A stretch of 64,000 nt of DNA, taken from positions 62,001 to 126,000 of the forward strand of contig JBEKGJ010000001.1 in assembly GCA_050012855.1 (NCBI GenBank), given 5' to 3'. The notes below the pieces were generated by a model. That model saw only the letters and a program-made list of their open reading frames with translations, had not been told where the DNA came from and searched no databases. A program made the position numbers and the translations under genes. Source of the DNA: JAJXZJ01 sp050012855 (GTDB lineage Bacteria; Verrucomicrobiota; Verrucomicrobiia; Limisphaerales; J093). Of this stretch, positions 44,178-52,014 are shown in pieces; positions within the stretch are counted from its first letter, which is position 1; every line of letters begins with the position of its first letter.

Positions 44178-46550
44178 TCAGCGGTACGTGATTTGCAGCA
44201 CGGTCAGGGAAAGCCCCGGGAAACGGTGGTTAAACCGGGGAGAAGCAAGATGCAGTTTGGATTCGCGGGCCGTGATTCGTTCGGGCTCATCAAAGCTGTT
44301 CGCGGCATCCGGTTCACCGGCCCTCTGGCTGTCGGCCAGCGTCCAGACCGAGGCGGTTTTCAGGCTTGAGCCAAAAGCGGAAAAGTCCAAAGTTCGGGTT
44401 ATATCTTGCAGTGTATCATTGACGGCAAAGAGGGTGACGCTATGCGAGTCGGCATTGAGGGTCGCGCTGAAGTCAGGTCCCAAGTCTGGCGGCAACCCGC
44501 CTTCAATTCGCAGCGGCTGTCTTCCTCCCCGGGTGGCGTACAACTGTTGGGCATAATAAGTAGGCGTCTTGAACAAACGATGATTGTCCGTTTGAATGAT
44601 GCCGGAGCAAAAACTGTTGGCGAGGTTCGAGCGGTTGGCGATCTCGACGAAGTCGCAGTGGCGGTGCAGGAGGTTGTGGTAACGGGAACAAGCCAGGGCG
44701 TTCACCAGCGACCATAACATCGCGCGCCGCGGGCCGGCGTCGCCGGCGGTGGTGTTCCATTCGGTGACGCCGATGCGGAGGCGGCCTTCCGCGGCGTTAG
44801 CGCGGATCATCTCCGCGATGGCCGTCAGGTCGCTGTTCATCCATGCGAGATCGTGGCTGTAATGGTGCGGACAGACGAAAGCGAGAAACCCGCCGGCCGC
44901 CTTGATAACGCCGGGAGTGGGATACGAGGACATGAGGGCGATGTCGGGATCAACCGCTTTCATGGTCTGGCAAAATGCCGGCAGACGTTGCTCGTATTCC
45001 CGGCCGCCTTGTTCGTTGCCGATCTGCCAGTACTTGATTCGATAGGGCTCGGCATGGCCGTTGCGCGCCCGCCAGGCTCCCATCGGCGTGTTCGTCGCGC
45101 CGTTGAAGTACTCAACTTCCCCGGCGGCGTCCGTGGGCTGGCGACCGTTGATCCGCACACAAATCAGCGGCTCCGCTCCCACAGCGCGGCAAAACTGCAC
45201 GATTTCCTCCAGCCCGGGTCCGACCGGCTGCAGCCCGCCCCAGGCGCGAAAGGGCCGGCGCCGGTCGGGATCGCCAACGGTGTCGCGCCACTCAAACTGG
45301 CCCAGACCCGGATCGTCCAGCGCGCTGCCACCAAACCGGATAATGCCCGGTTTCAGCGCGCGCACCGCCGCCACAACCTCGGGCCGCCAGCCACCGACCG
45401 TCTCGACCGGCATGAGTGACACGTTGTCCAGCCACAGAGTTCCGGGGCCGGAGAACTCGATCGTGAGCGTGGCATTCTCATCGCGCGCCTTTGGAACCAG
45501 GCGGCAACCGAACTTGTTCCAACCGCCGCCCGGCACGAATTCGCAAGCTGCATAAATGCGTGCGCCGTGGTGGAGGCGGACACGCACCGGTTGGCGCAAT
45601 CCCTCCGCCTTGAACCAGCATTGAAAATCGCAGGGCTGCGTTGGGCTGACGAAAATGCCGTCCTGGGACAGGCCCGCCGTGCCGGGCGTGCCGTCCGCGA
45701 CGCTGATCTTGCGGGAAACCTCCCCGCTTACCTTCGTGGTGTGGTCAAGCGAGTATTCCGCCCGGTTGACTTCGCCGCTCGGATACCACGGCTTCTCTTT
45801 GAAATCCGTTTCCTTGATGAACTCGAACTTGTAAGGGGTGAGTCCCTCGAAACTGCCGTCGTAGAGCTTTTCCGCCCACATTCCGGGGACGAGATTGCAG
45901 AGGTACTCGATGAACTGGCCATATTGCAGCGGGCTGATGCGGGCGGGAACCGCGGGCGCCCGCGTGATCCGAACCGGCCAGTCCTCCAACCGGACTTCCT
46001 GCAGCTTGAGATCGGCGAACCAGGCGGCGCCCGTGCCGGTGCCAAATCCGGCAAAAAACAAACAGAGACGGACACGGCCATCCACCGGGGCTTTGAAGAA
46101 CACGCTGACCTCGGTCCAGTCCGTGTCACCCTTGAGATTCGGGCCCGTGGCAATAATGCCGCGGCCGGCGGGCTGCTGGACCTGCAACGTGCCCAGGACG
46201 CGCGCGGTGTCCGGCTGCAAGGCGCGGGTCCGCACCCAGCCGCTGAAGCGATAGGCGCGGTTGGGGGCCACGAGGATTTCCTGGCCCAACGCCGTGTCGG
46301 AGGGCGCCGTGGTTTTGATGCACAGCGAGTACCCCGTGTCGGGCGACCGGCCGGCGTCCCGGAGAACTTCCGGCTGCGCCCCGTACACCGTGAGTTCCCA
46401 ACCATCCAACAACCGCTCCGAAGCAAAACGGGGGTTCGCGAGGGTCCCGCCCTCGGCGGCTTGCGAACAGACATTGCCCAAGAGACATACGCTGGCAAGC
46501 TGGGCCGCGAAGACGGGCAACCAGCCGCGGCGTTTTCCAGGCTCGATCAT
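44178..46550 (-). CDS. Secreted GH51 alpha-L-arabinofuranosidase
   Basis: A 790-aa protein with a signal peptide (about 9-32). A carbohydrate-binding-like beta-sandwich (about 35-200) precedes a GH51 catalytic barrel and a C-terminal beta-domain (about 690-790). The acid/base is Glu513 in QIGNEQGG and the nucleophile Glu597 in GVTEWN. GH51 enzymes remove arabinofuranose from arabinan and arabinoxylan. The start MIEPGKRRG at 46550 puts the hydrophobic leader near the N-terminus; the frame stays open 109 codons further but has no leader. It pairs with the next gene for arabinan use. Confidence 0.88.
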   Translation of the reverse strand: MIEPGKRRGWLPVFAAQLASVCLLGNVCSQAAEGGTLANPRFASERLLDGWELTVYGAQPEVLRDAGRSPDTGYSLCIKTTAPSDTALGQEILVAPNRAYRFSGWVRTRALQPDTARVLGTLQVQQPAGRGIIATGPNLKGDTDWTEVSVFFKAPVDGRVRLCLFFAGFGTGTGAAWFADLKLQEVRLEDWPVRITRAPAVPARISPLQYGQFIEYLCNLVPGMWAEKLYDGSFEGLTPYKFEFIKETDFKEKPWYPSGEVNRAEYSLDHTTKVSGEVSRKISVADGTPGTAGLSQDGIFVSPTQPCDFQCWFKAEGLRQPVRVRLHHGARIYAACEFVPGGGWNKFGCRLVPKARDENATLTIEFSGPGTLWLDNVSLMPVETVGGWRPEVVAAVRALKPGIIRFGGSALDDPGLGQFEWRDTVGDPDRRRPFRAWGGLQPVGPGLEEIVQFCRAVGAEPLICVRINGRQPTDAAGEVEYFNGATNTPMGAWRARNGHAEPYRIKYWQIGNEQGGREYEQRLPAFCQTMKAVDPDIALMSSYPTPGVIKAAGGFLAFVCPHHYSHDLAWMNSDLTAIAEMIRANAAEGRLRIGVTEWNTTAGDAGPRRAMLWSLVNALACSRYHNLLHRHCDFVEIANRSNLANSFCSGIIQTDNHRLFKTPTYYAQQLYATRGGRQPLRIEGGLPPDLGPDFSATLNADSHSVTLFAVNDTLQDITRTLDFSAFGSSLKTASVWTLADSQRAGEPDAANSFDEPERITARESKLHLASPRFNHRFPGLSLTVLQITYR

Positions 46551-47152
46551 GCTCGATTGATCCCAGGCTCGCTCACGAAAGCAACGCTTTTTGCGCGTGT
46601 TTCTTGCGCGCGCCCATGAGCCTTTGGCAGCAAAAGAAGCCTCCCGTTCCTTTCGGACCTGATCACGGACTATGAACCGATGCAAAAGCGCGGGCTTCTC
46701 CCTCTCCGCCTTGGGGAGAGGGCCAGGGTGAGGTGCTTCTGCCCGTCGCCCCCCAGACAGCGCGGACGCAAACATCGGCAAGCACAAACAGAACATCGTC
46801 TTTACAAACTGCTTGAGCGGTTCTCGCTGCGGCCCACTGCATTTCACCATTCCTCGCTGGCGACCGGGACACTCCATGCGCGCGCCGCGTGCCAGTGAAG
46901 CCGCGTGAGCGGTGAGCGGTGGACAGTCGTTCCGTCATCCGGCAATCCGGCGTGTCGCCACGGGACGCTGGGGGCTGAATCCAGAATCGAGCCGCCACAA
47001 GCCGCCACAGAAAGCACAATGGGTTTCAGGCGACGGGTGCCAGTGAGCACAGACCGCGAGAGGCTGGTTACTGCGGTCGGCAGGCCGGGCGCCACCGTTT
47101 CGCCTGGGGCACGGCCCCATGAACTGCGTCCCCTGCGGGCGAGCGTGGCCTG
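46551..47152. other. Spacer without gene
   Basis: About 600 bp upstream of the GH51 gene. Apart from the short inverted repeat nothing was recognised. Promoter elements for GH51 would be expected close to 46550. Confidence 0.4.
46697..46735. repeat. Short inverted repeat (tctccctctcc...ggagaggg type)
   Basis: A near-palindrome of the tctccctctccgccttgggg / gagagggccagggtgagg kind that is scattered through spacers of many environmental bacteria. Its function is unknown. The neighbouring 46551-47233 holds no gene apart from the R5 repeat. Confidence 0.55.
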
Positions 47153-47232
47153 TCCGTGAACACAGCCCGGCGACGGCAACATGCCAAAATCAAGAGCTCC
47201 GTCGTAAAAAGCACCATACTACGGACCGCCCC
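47153..47232. repeat. Dispersed repeat R5, copy 1
   Basis: About 75-80 bp that recur in inverted orientation at 52086-52167. Shared blocks read, in this orientation, tccgtgaacacagcccgg, ccaaaatcaag, agcaccatactacggacc. It abuts the 3' end of the last integron cassette, so it may mark a recombination junction. Confidence 0.72.
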
Positions 47233-47233
47233 T

Positions 47234-47577
47234 TCATGCACCAAAAGTCAGGCCGATAATCAGCAAACAGAACAAGAAGCCACTGAACTCAGCGATGACA
47301 TAAGGAAGAGGCCGGAACGCCGTAACGAACTCTCGCGCTGTGTAGCGTGCCCGCTGCATAGAAAAGCGGACTTCGCGTCCGGAGGGTTCGATGGCTGAAG
47401 ACCGGCACCTGCCACCCACCTCGTCAGGAGAATGTAGATGTCGAGAAGTGAAACGACCCCGGAAGCATAAACCGAAAAGCGACCACACATCTTGTCCAGA
47501 ACAACGGCATTAAAACCAACGACCGCTGCAGTGAACCAAAACTGCTCGTCTCGGTAGTTTGAATGGGTTTCGCTCAC
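47234..47577 (-). pseudogene. Frameshifted small membrane protein, last integron cassette
   Basis: From a GTG at 47577 the frame gives SETHSNYRDEQFWFTAAVVG and a second hydrophobic stretch (GVVSLLDIYILLTRW). It then degrades into Ser/Cys-rich residues. In the neighbouring frame a third hydrophobic segment is preserved (RARYTAREFVTAFR, then LPYVIAEFSGFLFCLLIIGL), ending at 47234. Joined, they would give a roughly 115-aa protein with two or three membrane helices, so a frameshift near 47335-47350 is the simplest reading. No attC was found after it. Confidence 0.5.
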
Positions 47578-47593
47578 GATGTGGGTCGAGTAT

Positions 47594-47707
47594 GGCTAAC
47601 TCCAACGCTGAGGCGCAGCCGCCAGAACAACCGAAAGGACAACCATAAAACAAAACCAAACGAATGCGGACAGGCTGGCGGCTGTTGCCTCCAGAACCTT
47701 GTTAGCC
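47594..47707 (-). other. attC site (a), 114 bp
   Basis: On the minus strand it starts GGCTAACAAGG and ends CAGCGTTGGAGTTAGCC, with 7-bp outer inverted cores (GGCTAAC/GTTAGCC). The inner arms pair as GAGGC/GCCTC and CAGCCGCCAG/CTGGCGGCTG. The TAACAA opening is typical of attC sites. It lies 1 bp after the stop of the 96-aa gene. Confidence 0.8.
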
Positions 47708-47708
47708 A

Positions 47709-47999
47709 TCAACATACCACCCAGAACAAATACGACTTGGGTTGAGGACTTGTTGTGGCGGGAAGAAAACACCGTAAACGCAACTTTGCCCCTCTCATGT
47801 AGAGAATTTTTGCTTTTACTAGATCGTCCGGCGATAATGGTTCTGGCGGCCAGAACTCCCCAGCGCATCGCTCGCTATCATACGATGCTGGTCCGATGGA
47901 AAGACAGTGGTGCTCGTGATCCAGAATCATTACTTCTTCCGTGGTATCCTGAGATTTGGAAGCGGTCCTATCTGGCAACTCTTGATTGTCTGTGTGCAT
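47709..47999 (-). CDS. Unknown integron cassette protein, 96 aa
   Basis: A 96-aa protein (start MHTDNQELPDRTASK; contains LSPDDLVKAKILYMRGAKL; ends FWVVC). No domain was recognised. It starts 26 bp after the end of attC (b) and stops right at attC (a), the spacing expected of a cassette gene. A longer plus-strand frame covers the same DNA but runs through both attC sites and is unlikely to be the gene. Confidence 0.5.
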   Translation of the reverse strand: MHTDNQELPDRTASKSQDTTEEVMILDHEHHCLSIGPASYDSERCAGEFWPPEPLSPDDLVKAKILYMRGAKLRLRCFLPATTSPQPKSYLFWVVC

Positions 48000-48024
48000 A
48001 TTTTGAAGTGGATGCGGCGTTAAA

Positions 48025-48126
48025 GTCTAACGCAAAGGTCAGCGACGGGAGCCGGCCGCCGATGATTTTCGATTTGTCCTGCAAGCTGAGCGGCTGGCTC
48101 CCGTTCGCTGGACCGAATTGTTGAAC
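48025..48126 (-). other. attC site (b), 102 bp
   Basis: On the minus strand: GTTCAAC-AATTCGGTCCAGCG ... CGCTGACCTTTGCG-TTAGAC. Both outer cores fit the consensus (RYYYAAC: GTTCAAC; GTTRRRY: GTTAGAC). The arms pair over CAGCGaACGGGAGCC.GCCGC with small bulges, as in known attC sites. It begins 8 bp after the stop of the GHKL ATPase gene. Confidence 0.88.
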
Positions 48127-48133
48127 GCATTCT

Positions 48134-49801
48134 TCAAATCCTTCCATACTTGTAACGCCCGATTATCTGAGCGTTGAGGTAACGTCCCTTCGACGGAGCA
48201 CTGAGCAAGGCTGTATAGACCGGTTCTGGCACTGATTGATAGAAATATCGAGATCCACTCTTGAATGCCACGTAGAGGGTCTGCGCGTTGCTGTCGTAGC
48301 AGACACCGGCAATGTCCGATGACTCCACCGGCACGAAGGTGATGCCACCCGACACGATGGGAGCGTCCGGCACGGGAGGCCGTGCCTCGGTACGAGGCAT
48401 GCTGCCCAACGCATCGGACGGCCTCGCGCCCGATAGGGCATTTACGGATACCCTACCAAGGTAGTCAGTGAGAACATTCTCGAAGGACCGAGTACAGTCT
48501 GCCGCGCCGGAGACGGTGTGTGCGCACTCGTGCAGCAGCGTTCCCGCAAATGTTGAAAGCAAGCGCAGTTGCGTCCGCTTCACAATCACCGCCTTGAGAT
48601 TGCTGTCCCATGCTCCTTTGGTGTCGTCTTCTGACGTGCGCATGGTTTGGGAAACCAAAATCCGTGGTATATCTCTCTGGCGGAGACCAACCAGGCCGAG
48701 TATCTGATATCGACTTTGCCATACCACGCGCTCATTCTCTGTAAACTCATTCTCTTCCACAAACTCGTACTGGAAACTTTCATTGACCGACTGAATCCAC
48801 GTACGCAAAGTCTGAAACGGCGCTGCGCCTTGCTCGGCCTGTTGGTCTGCGCGCTGTTTTTCTCGGTCTGTGACCAAAACAATGTTACGGCCGTCACTCT
48901 TGATGTCCTCAACAAGTTCTGGCCGTGCCTTGATCTCTGTCTGCGAAATCACAACCACATTTAGCTTCTTGGCCAACTCGTTCAACGCTTTGTGTGAGAT
49001 GTCGACCCATGTCAGTTCCTCCGGTAGCTCGCCTTCGTCCCTGCGTGCGTACGCTGAGGCAAGCGGTTCCAGAACAGGAGGCGCGTTCGAGGATTTCAGT
49101 ATCTGGCGTATGCGATCCGCATACACCGACCTGCCGACATTAACCCGTTCACGATTGAGGGCTTTTCGCATGGGCTCGGTGAGACTCGTGACGTTGTACG
49201 AAAACAGGAAGGTGGGTTCGGCGTTAACCCACACACCATTGACGAACACCTCCGACCCTGCTGATGGGGCCGCAATTACCTGGCCAAAGGGTGTGGCGTC
49301 AAGAACGCGGTGTTCCCTGAAGCGGAGAAACATTCCTCTCGCCTTTTCGATGGCGGCGTCGGGTACGCCGGTAAGAATGAAGTCAGTACCGCGCGACGAC
49401 TGACCTGTGGGCTCGTGCGAGATGTGAAGCGTGGTTATTCCATCGAAATTGTGCTTTGCCGCCTTGGTCAGAGTGAAGGTGCCATGTTGAGACCGGATGG
49501 CAACGCTCACGTGATGCCGATCAAGGGCGGCAAGGGCGTCTTTCAGGCCGACCCCAAACTTGCCGATCACGCCGTCTGCCCCCATCTTCTCCCGGTTTTC
49601 GTTGAGTGTGAAGTGTTCAATCCTGATGCCGCGGCCATAGTCCTGGATATGCCAGCGTCCGGCATTGTCCTTGGCGATAGTGATGGGCTCCGTCCCGCTC
49701 AGCATACACTCATCGAGGGCATTGGCTATGATCTCACGGAGTCCGTGTTCAACTTCCCAATGCTCAAGAACCGTCTCGATATTGAGGTCAAATAGAGGCA
49801 T
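48134..49801 (-). CDS. GHKL ATPase with HECAH motif and C-terminal KTSC domain (integron cassette)
   Basis: A 555-aa protein. The N-terminal GHKL ATPase domain has an N-box REIIANALDE (Glu23, Asn27), a G1 motif DYGRGI (54-59) and a G2 motif GKFGVGLKDA (80-89). A middle region (about 130-410) is unfamiliar. HECAH (424-428, in LLHECAHTVSG) looks like a zinc-metallopeptidase site, with no clear third ligand assigned. The last 60 residues match a KTSC domain (VCYDSNAQTLYVAFKSG, YFYQSVPEPVY, LNAQIIGRYKYGRI). It is the largest cassette gene. ATP-driven conformational change coupled to peptidase action is an inference; a defence role is possible but unproven. Confidence 0.85.
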   Translation of the reverse strand: MPLFDLNIETVLEHWEVEHGLREIIANALDECMLSGTEPITIAKDNAGRWHIQDYGRGIRIEHFTLNENREKMGADGVIGKFGVGLKDALAALDRHHVSVAIRSQHGTFTLTKAAKHNFDGITTLHISHEPTGQSSRGTDFILTGVPDAAIEKARGMFLRFREHRVLDATPFGQVIAAPSAGSEVFVNGVWVNAEPTFLFSYNVTSLTEPMRKALNRERVNVGRSVYADRIRQILKSSNAPPVLEPLASAYARRDEGELPEELTWVDISHKALNELAKKLNVVVISQTEIKARPELVEDIKSDGRNIVLVTDREKQRADQQAEQGAAPFQTLRTWIQSVNESFQYEFVEENEFTENERVVWQSRYQILGLVGLRQRDIPRILVSQTMRTSEDDTKGAWDSNLKAVIVKRTQLRLLSTFAGTLLHECAHTVSGAADCTRSFENVLTDYLGRVSVNALSGARPSDALGSMPRTEARPPVPDAPIVSGGITFVPVESSDIAGVCYDSNAQTLYVAFKSGSRYFYQSVPEPVYTALLSAPSKGRYLNAQIIGRYKYGRI

Positions 49802-49827
49802 GACGCGCGAAACTCTCTGTTCTTATC

Positions 49828-49929
49828 GTCCGACGTTCAGCATCAGCGGCGGGAGCCAGCCGCCACTGACGCACGGATCGGGATTGACCTGAACGGCTGG
49901 CGCCCATCCGCTGAATGCTGTGGTTGGAG
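49828..49929 (-). other. attC site (c), 102 bp
   Basis: On the minus strand it runs from CTCCAAC to GTCGGAC. The arms pair over CAGCAT..AGCGG.GGG.GCCAGCC with bulges. The right arm (GGCTGGCTCCCGCCGCTG) is nearly the same as in attC (b), which supports a shared origin. Both outer cores deviate from consensus by one base, so recombination efficiency may be low. It follows the 112-aa cassette gene by 33 bp. Confidence 0.78.
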
Positions 49930-49962
49930 CTCATGATGGAGGCGTCCCTTCTTCGGCGCCTG

Positions 49963-50301
49963 CTAGGGTCCGTCGAGGACGAAGTCGCAGCCCGAGACAG
50001 CATCGCTCGCCTCGGCCTTGCGGATTAGCTCCACCTGGCCCTGATCCAGCGAATCGACACCTTGGGCCAATAACACCCTCTCGGCTGACGTCTGGCCCAA
50101 GCCGCCGAGATTCTCCGCCGGCGCCACTGGCACCCTGGGATCGTAAACGAGCTTGAGGACATAACGCCCGTCTTGGCGGGGCAGCGAGGCTTCCATATAT
50201 CCGGCTGAGATGTCACCCTCGTCGTTCTTGACGGCTAGCCGTTTGTGGTGAAGGCCCTCGCGTTGGAGGGTCGGATGTTTCACGTAATGGAGCGTGTTCA
50301 T
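49963..50301 (-). CDS. Unknown first cassette protein, 112 aa
   Basis: A 112-aa soluble protein (MNTLHYVKHPTLQREGLHHK..., GYMEASLPRQDGRYVLKLVYDP, TSAERVLLAQGVDSLDQGQVELI). No domain was recognised. Its start is 17 bp from the candidate attI core and its stop is 33 bp from attC (c), as expected for the first cassette of an array. Expression would come from a promoter in the attI/intI region. Confidence 0.6.
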   Translation of the reverse strand: MNTLHYVKHPTLQREGLHHKRLAVKNDEGDISAGYMEASLPRQDGRYVLKLVYDPRVPVAPAENLGGLGQTSAERVLLAQGVDSLDQGQVELIRKAEASDAVSGCDFVLDGP

Positions 50302-50318
50302 ATTGGTTCTAGCCTATG

Positions 50319-50443
50319 ATCCAACCGTTGATTAACATGTCATTTTGACGTGATAATATGATATTGGCGGGGTTTTACCGCCCCCCCTTCTTGACCGGCG
50401 GTAATGTCCGGGTCATCATGGAATAAACACTCGTTGGAACCGG
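50319..50443. promoter_or_regulatory. Candidate attI region
   Basis: Between the first cassette and intI. A core GTTGGAT (minus strand, 50319-50325) fits the GTTRRRY consensus. Near 50374-50390 the inverted motif ggcgg...ccgcc is present, and a TTGAC-like -35 element occurs on the plus strand near 50352 and 50394. Where a cassette promoter starts cannot be decided from sequence alone. Confidence 0.55.
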
Positions 50444-50869
50444 ATGGACAGTCAAGCCAGAACGCCGAAGCTTTTGGATCGGGTGCGCCAGGTGATGCGG
50501 TTGCACCACTACTCCCTGCACACCGAACGGGCCGACGTGGACTGGATCAGACGCTATGTCCATTTCCATCGGATGCAACGGCGCGAAGACCTGGACGGCG
50601 GGGAGGCCAAGATCGAGGCGTTTCTGAGCGACCTGGCGGTGAACGGGCGGGTGGTCCCGGCGACTCAGAACCAAGCAATGAACGCGCTGGTCTTCCTGTA
50701 CAAACACATGCTGAACGTGCCGCTGGATCAAGCGATTCAGGCGGTGCGGGCGGAGCGCGAGACGAACGTGCCGGTGGTGCTGACGCGCGGCGAGGTGGCC
50801 CAAGTCCTTCCGTTGGTCGAAGGGGTGTCGCACCTGGTGGTGAAGTTGCTGGATGACTTGGCGGGGTGA
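50444..50869 (+). pseudogene. intI: Truncated integron integrase (intI, N-terminal part)
   Basis: A 141-aa frame: KLLDRVRQVMRLHHYSLHTERADVDWIRRYVHFHR, KIEAFLSDLAVNGRVVPATQNQAMNALVFLYKHML and NVPVVLTRGEVAQVLPLVEG. These line up with the N-terminal SAM-like domain and the LPVVLT segment of integron integrases such as IntI1. It ends (KLLDDLAG-stop) where IntI proteins continue with LLYGTGMR, so the whole catalytic domain with Arg, His and Tyr is missing. It cannot recombine attC sites. Divergent position next to cassettes is the diagnostic context. Confidence 0.88.
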
Positions 50870-51234
50870 GGCCCGCGGGTCGTTGACGGAACAGAAGCGA
50901 GTCGGCGGCTCGTGCGTAGGGTGGATTTATGACAGAAGCGGTCGGAAATGGGACCGAGAAAAGTTGGAATTGGGAAGGCCAGAGGATGTCGCGGCCCAGC
51001 GGTCCGCGAGCCACCTGGCGAACAAGCAGGTACGGACGCGCTGCGCGTGAAGGGGTCTTTGTATTGGTAAGTGCCGTCAGCCCAGAACTCCGGGCCGTTC
51101 CTCTCCCCCACCAGGGCCTCGCGGTCGCGGGGGTAGCGGGCGGCTTGAGTTCCTGGCCTTGTGGATAACGCCGCGAGCGGTGCAGTTGACTTTCGGCAAC
51201 CCGACGGGAATGACACCGCGCCAGCAAGGAGCAT
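50870..51234. other. Spacer without recognised gene
   Basis: 365 bp between the intI fragment and vapC. No trace of the missing intI 3' half was seen on either strand. A minus-strand frame here has a DREALVGERNGPEFWADGTYQ stretch that may be a remnant, but no family was recognised. Confidence 0.4.
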
Positions 51235-51669
51235 TCATGGTTTCACCTTCAACCCCGCCGCTTTCGCCAAAGCCGTCTGCCGCGTGTCGCAGGTCAGAAA
51301 CTCGGTGGCCTTTAACGCCAGCGCCAGCCCGACGTGCAGCAGGTCAATGCTGCGCATGCCGAGCCTCTCCGTGTGGGTTCCCGCCAGTTCCTCGGAATGC
51401 CGGAACGTGTCGGTCCACGGGATGGGCACATGCGCCAGGATGTTGTCGGCGAGGTCGGACTCGATTCCTTGAAACGCCAGGTTGCGTTGCGCCGGCGTGA
51501 TTTCGCCGCGAAAGACGCGCCGGCGAATCGCGTGCCGCAGTTCGTGGCGATGCAGGGGGGTGAACGGGAGCGGTTCCCGGGCCTTCTGGAGCCACAGCAA
51601 CACCTTCGGGGAATCGGCATGTGGGGTGTAAACCCGGGCCAGGAAACTCGTGTCGGCGTAGGCGGGCAT
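51235..51669 (-). CDS. vapC: VapC-type PIN-domain toxin
   Basis: A 144-aa PIN nuclease. Acidic residues are Asp6 in YADTSF, Glu43 in RHELRHA, Asp109 in SIDLLHV and Asp128 in TCDTRQ. PIN toxins cleave tRNA or rRNA with Mg2+ until bound by the antitoxin. It lies 96 bp downstream of a Phd-like antitoxin gene, a wider gap than usual for vapBC; the gap holds a heptamer repeat. Confidence 0.88.
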   Translation of the reverse strand: MPAYADTSFLARVYTPHADSPKVLLWLQKAREPLPFTPLHRHELRHAIRRRVFRGEITPAQRNLAFQGIESDLADNILAHVPIPWTDTFRHSEELAGTHTERLGMRSIDLLHVGLALALKATEFLTCDTRQTALAKAAGLKVKP

Positions 51670-51670
51670 A

Positions 51671-51709
51671 CTGGAAGGTTGAAGGTTGAGAGTTGAGGGT
51701 TGAGGGAAT
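51671..51709. repeat. Heptamer-type simple repeat in the toxin-antitoxin spacer
   Basis: A run of degenerate ggttgaa/gagttga/gggttga units (ggaaggttgaaggttgagag, continuing to gggttgaggg) directly before the toxin start. Similar tracts are at 1688-1710, 55750-55775 and 55880-55920, always in spacers. Confidence 0.65.
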
Positions 51710-51765
51710 TGCGCGCCCCCGATTCTCTCCCTCGTAGCCAGGGCGGCGGGTGGGCAGGCGCGGCA

Positions 51766-52014
51766 TCAGTACGGCCGGGATTCACGTTCTTCCACGACCA
51801 CATCGCCCGGCAACACGACGTCGCCGTAGATGCGTTGGAGCCGCGCGGCGAAGTCGGGACGCTGCTTCGGTCGGGGGGACTTCGAGGCCGGTGGCGGAGC
51901 GAGCAGCGCGATGATTCTGCCACGTTTGCTGATGGCCACCGGCTCGCCCTGTTCCACCCAGGCAAAGACACTGCCAAAATCGTGCCGCAGTTTCCGCAAG
52001 GTCGCCGTCTTCAT
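51766..52014 (-). CDS. Phd/YefM-family antitoxin
   Basis: An 82-aa protein with MKTATLRKLRHDFGSVFAWVEQGEPVAI, the beta-strand and helix of Phd/YefM DNA-binding antitoxins, then KRGRIIALL and a flexible C-terminal toxin-binding tail (AARLQRIYGDVV). It should bind the operator of its own promoter and neutralise the downstream PIN toxin. The start at 52014 (MKTATL) is used; a GTG or ATG three codons upstream is possible. Confidence 0.85.
   Translation of the reverse strand: MKTATLRKLRHDFGSVFAWVEQGEPVAISKRGRIIALLAPPPASKSPRPKQRPDFAARLQRIYGDVVLPGDVVVEERESRPY

Larger units (their letters stand above)
47234..50869. mobile_element. Degenerate integron: truncated intI, attI, four-cassette array
   Basis: Classic integron geometry. 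The integrase gene (plus strand, 50444 onward) and the cassettes (minus strand, 50301 downward) point away from each other, with a GTTGGAT attI-like core between them at 50319-50325. Each cassette has one gene ending next to an attC-like imperfect palindrome: 49828-49929, 48025-48126 and 47594-47707. Cassettes in order: 112-aa unknown, 555-aa GHKL ATPase, 96-aa unknown, frameshifted membrane protein. The integrase is truncated, so cassettes should now be immobile without help in trans. Confidence 0.85.

Noticed and set aside
47699..48124. Plus-strand frame of 141 codons across cassette three
   Set aside because: It begins inside attC (a) and ends inside attC (b); cassette genes should lie between the sites and read on the minus strand.
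50352..50400. TTGAC-like -35 elements near the attI region as the cassette promoter
   Set aside because: They face the plus strand, away from the cassettes, and have no good -10 at the right distance.
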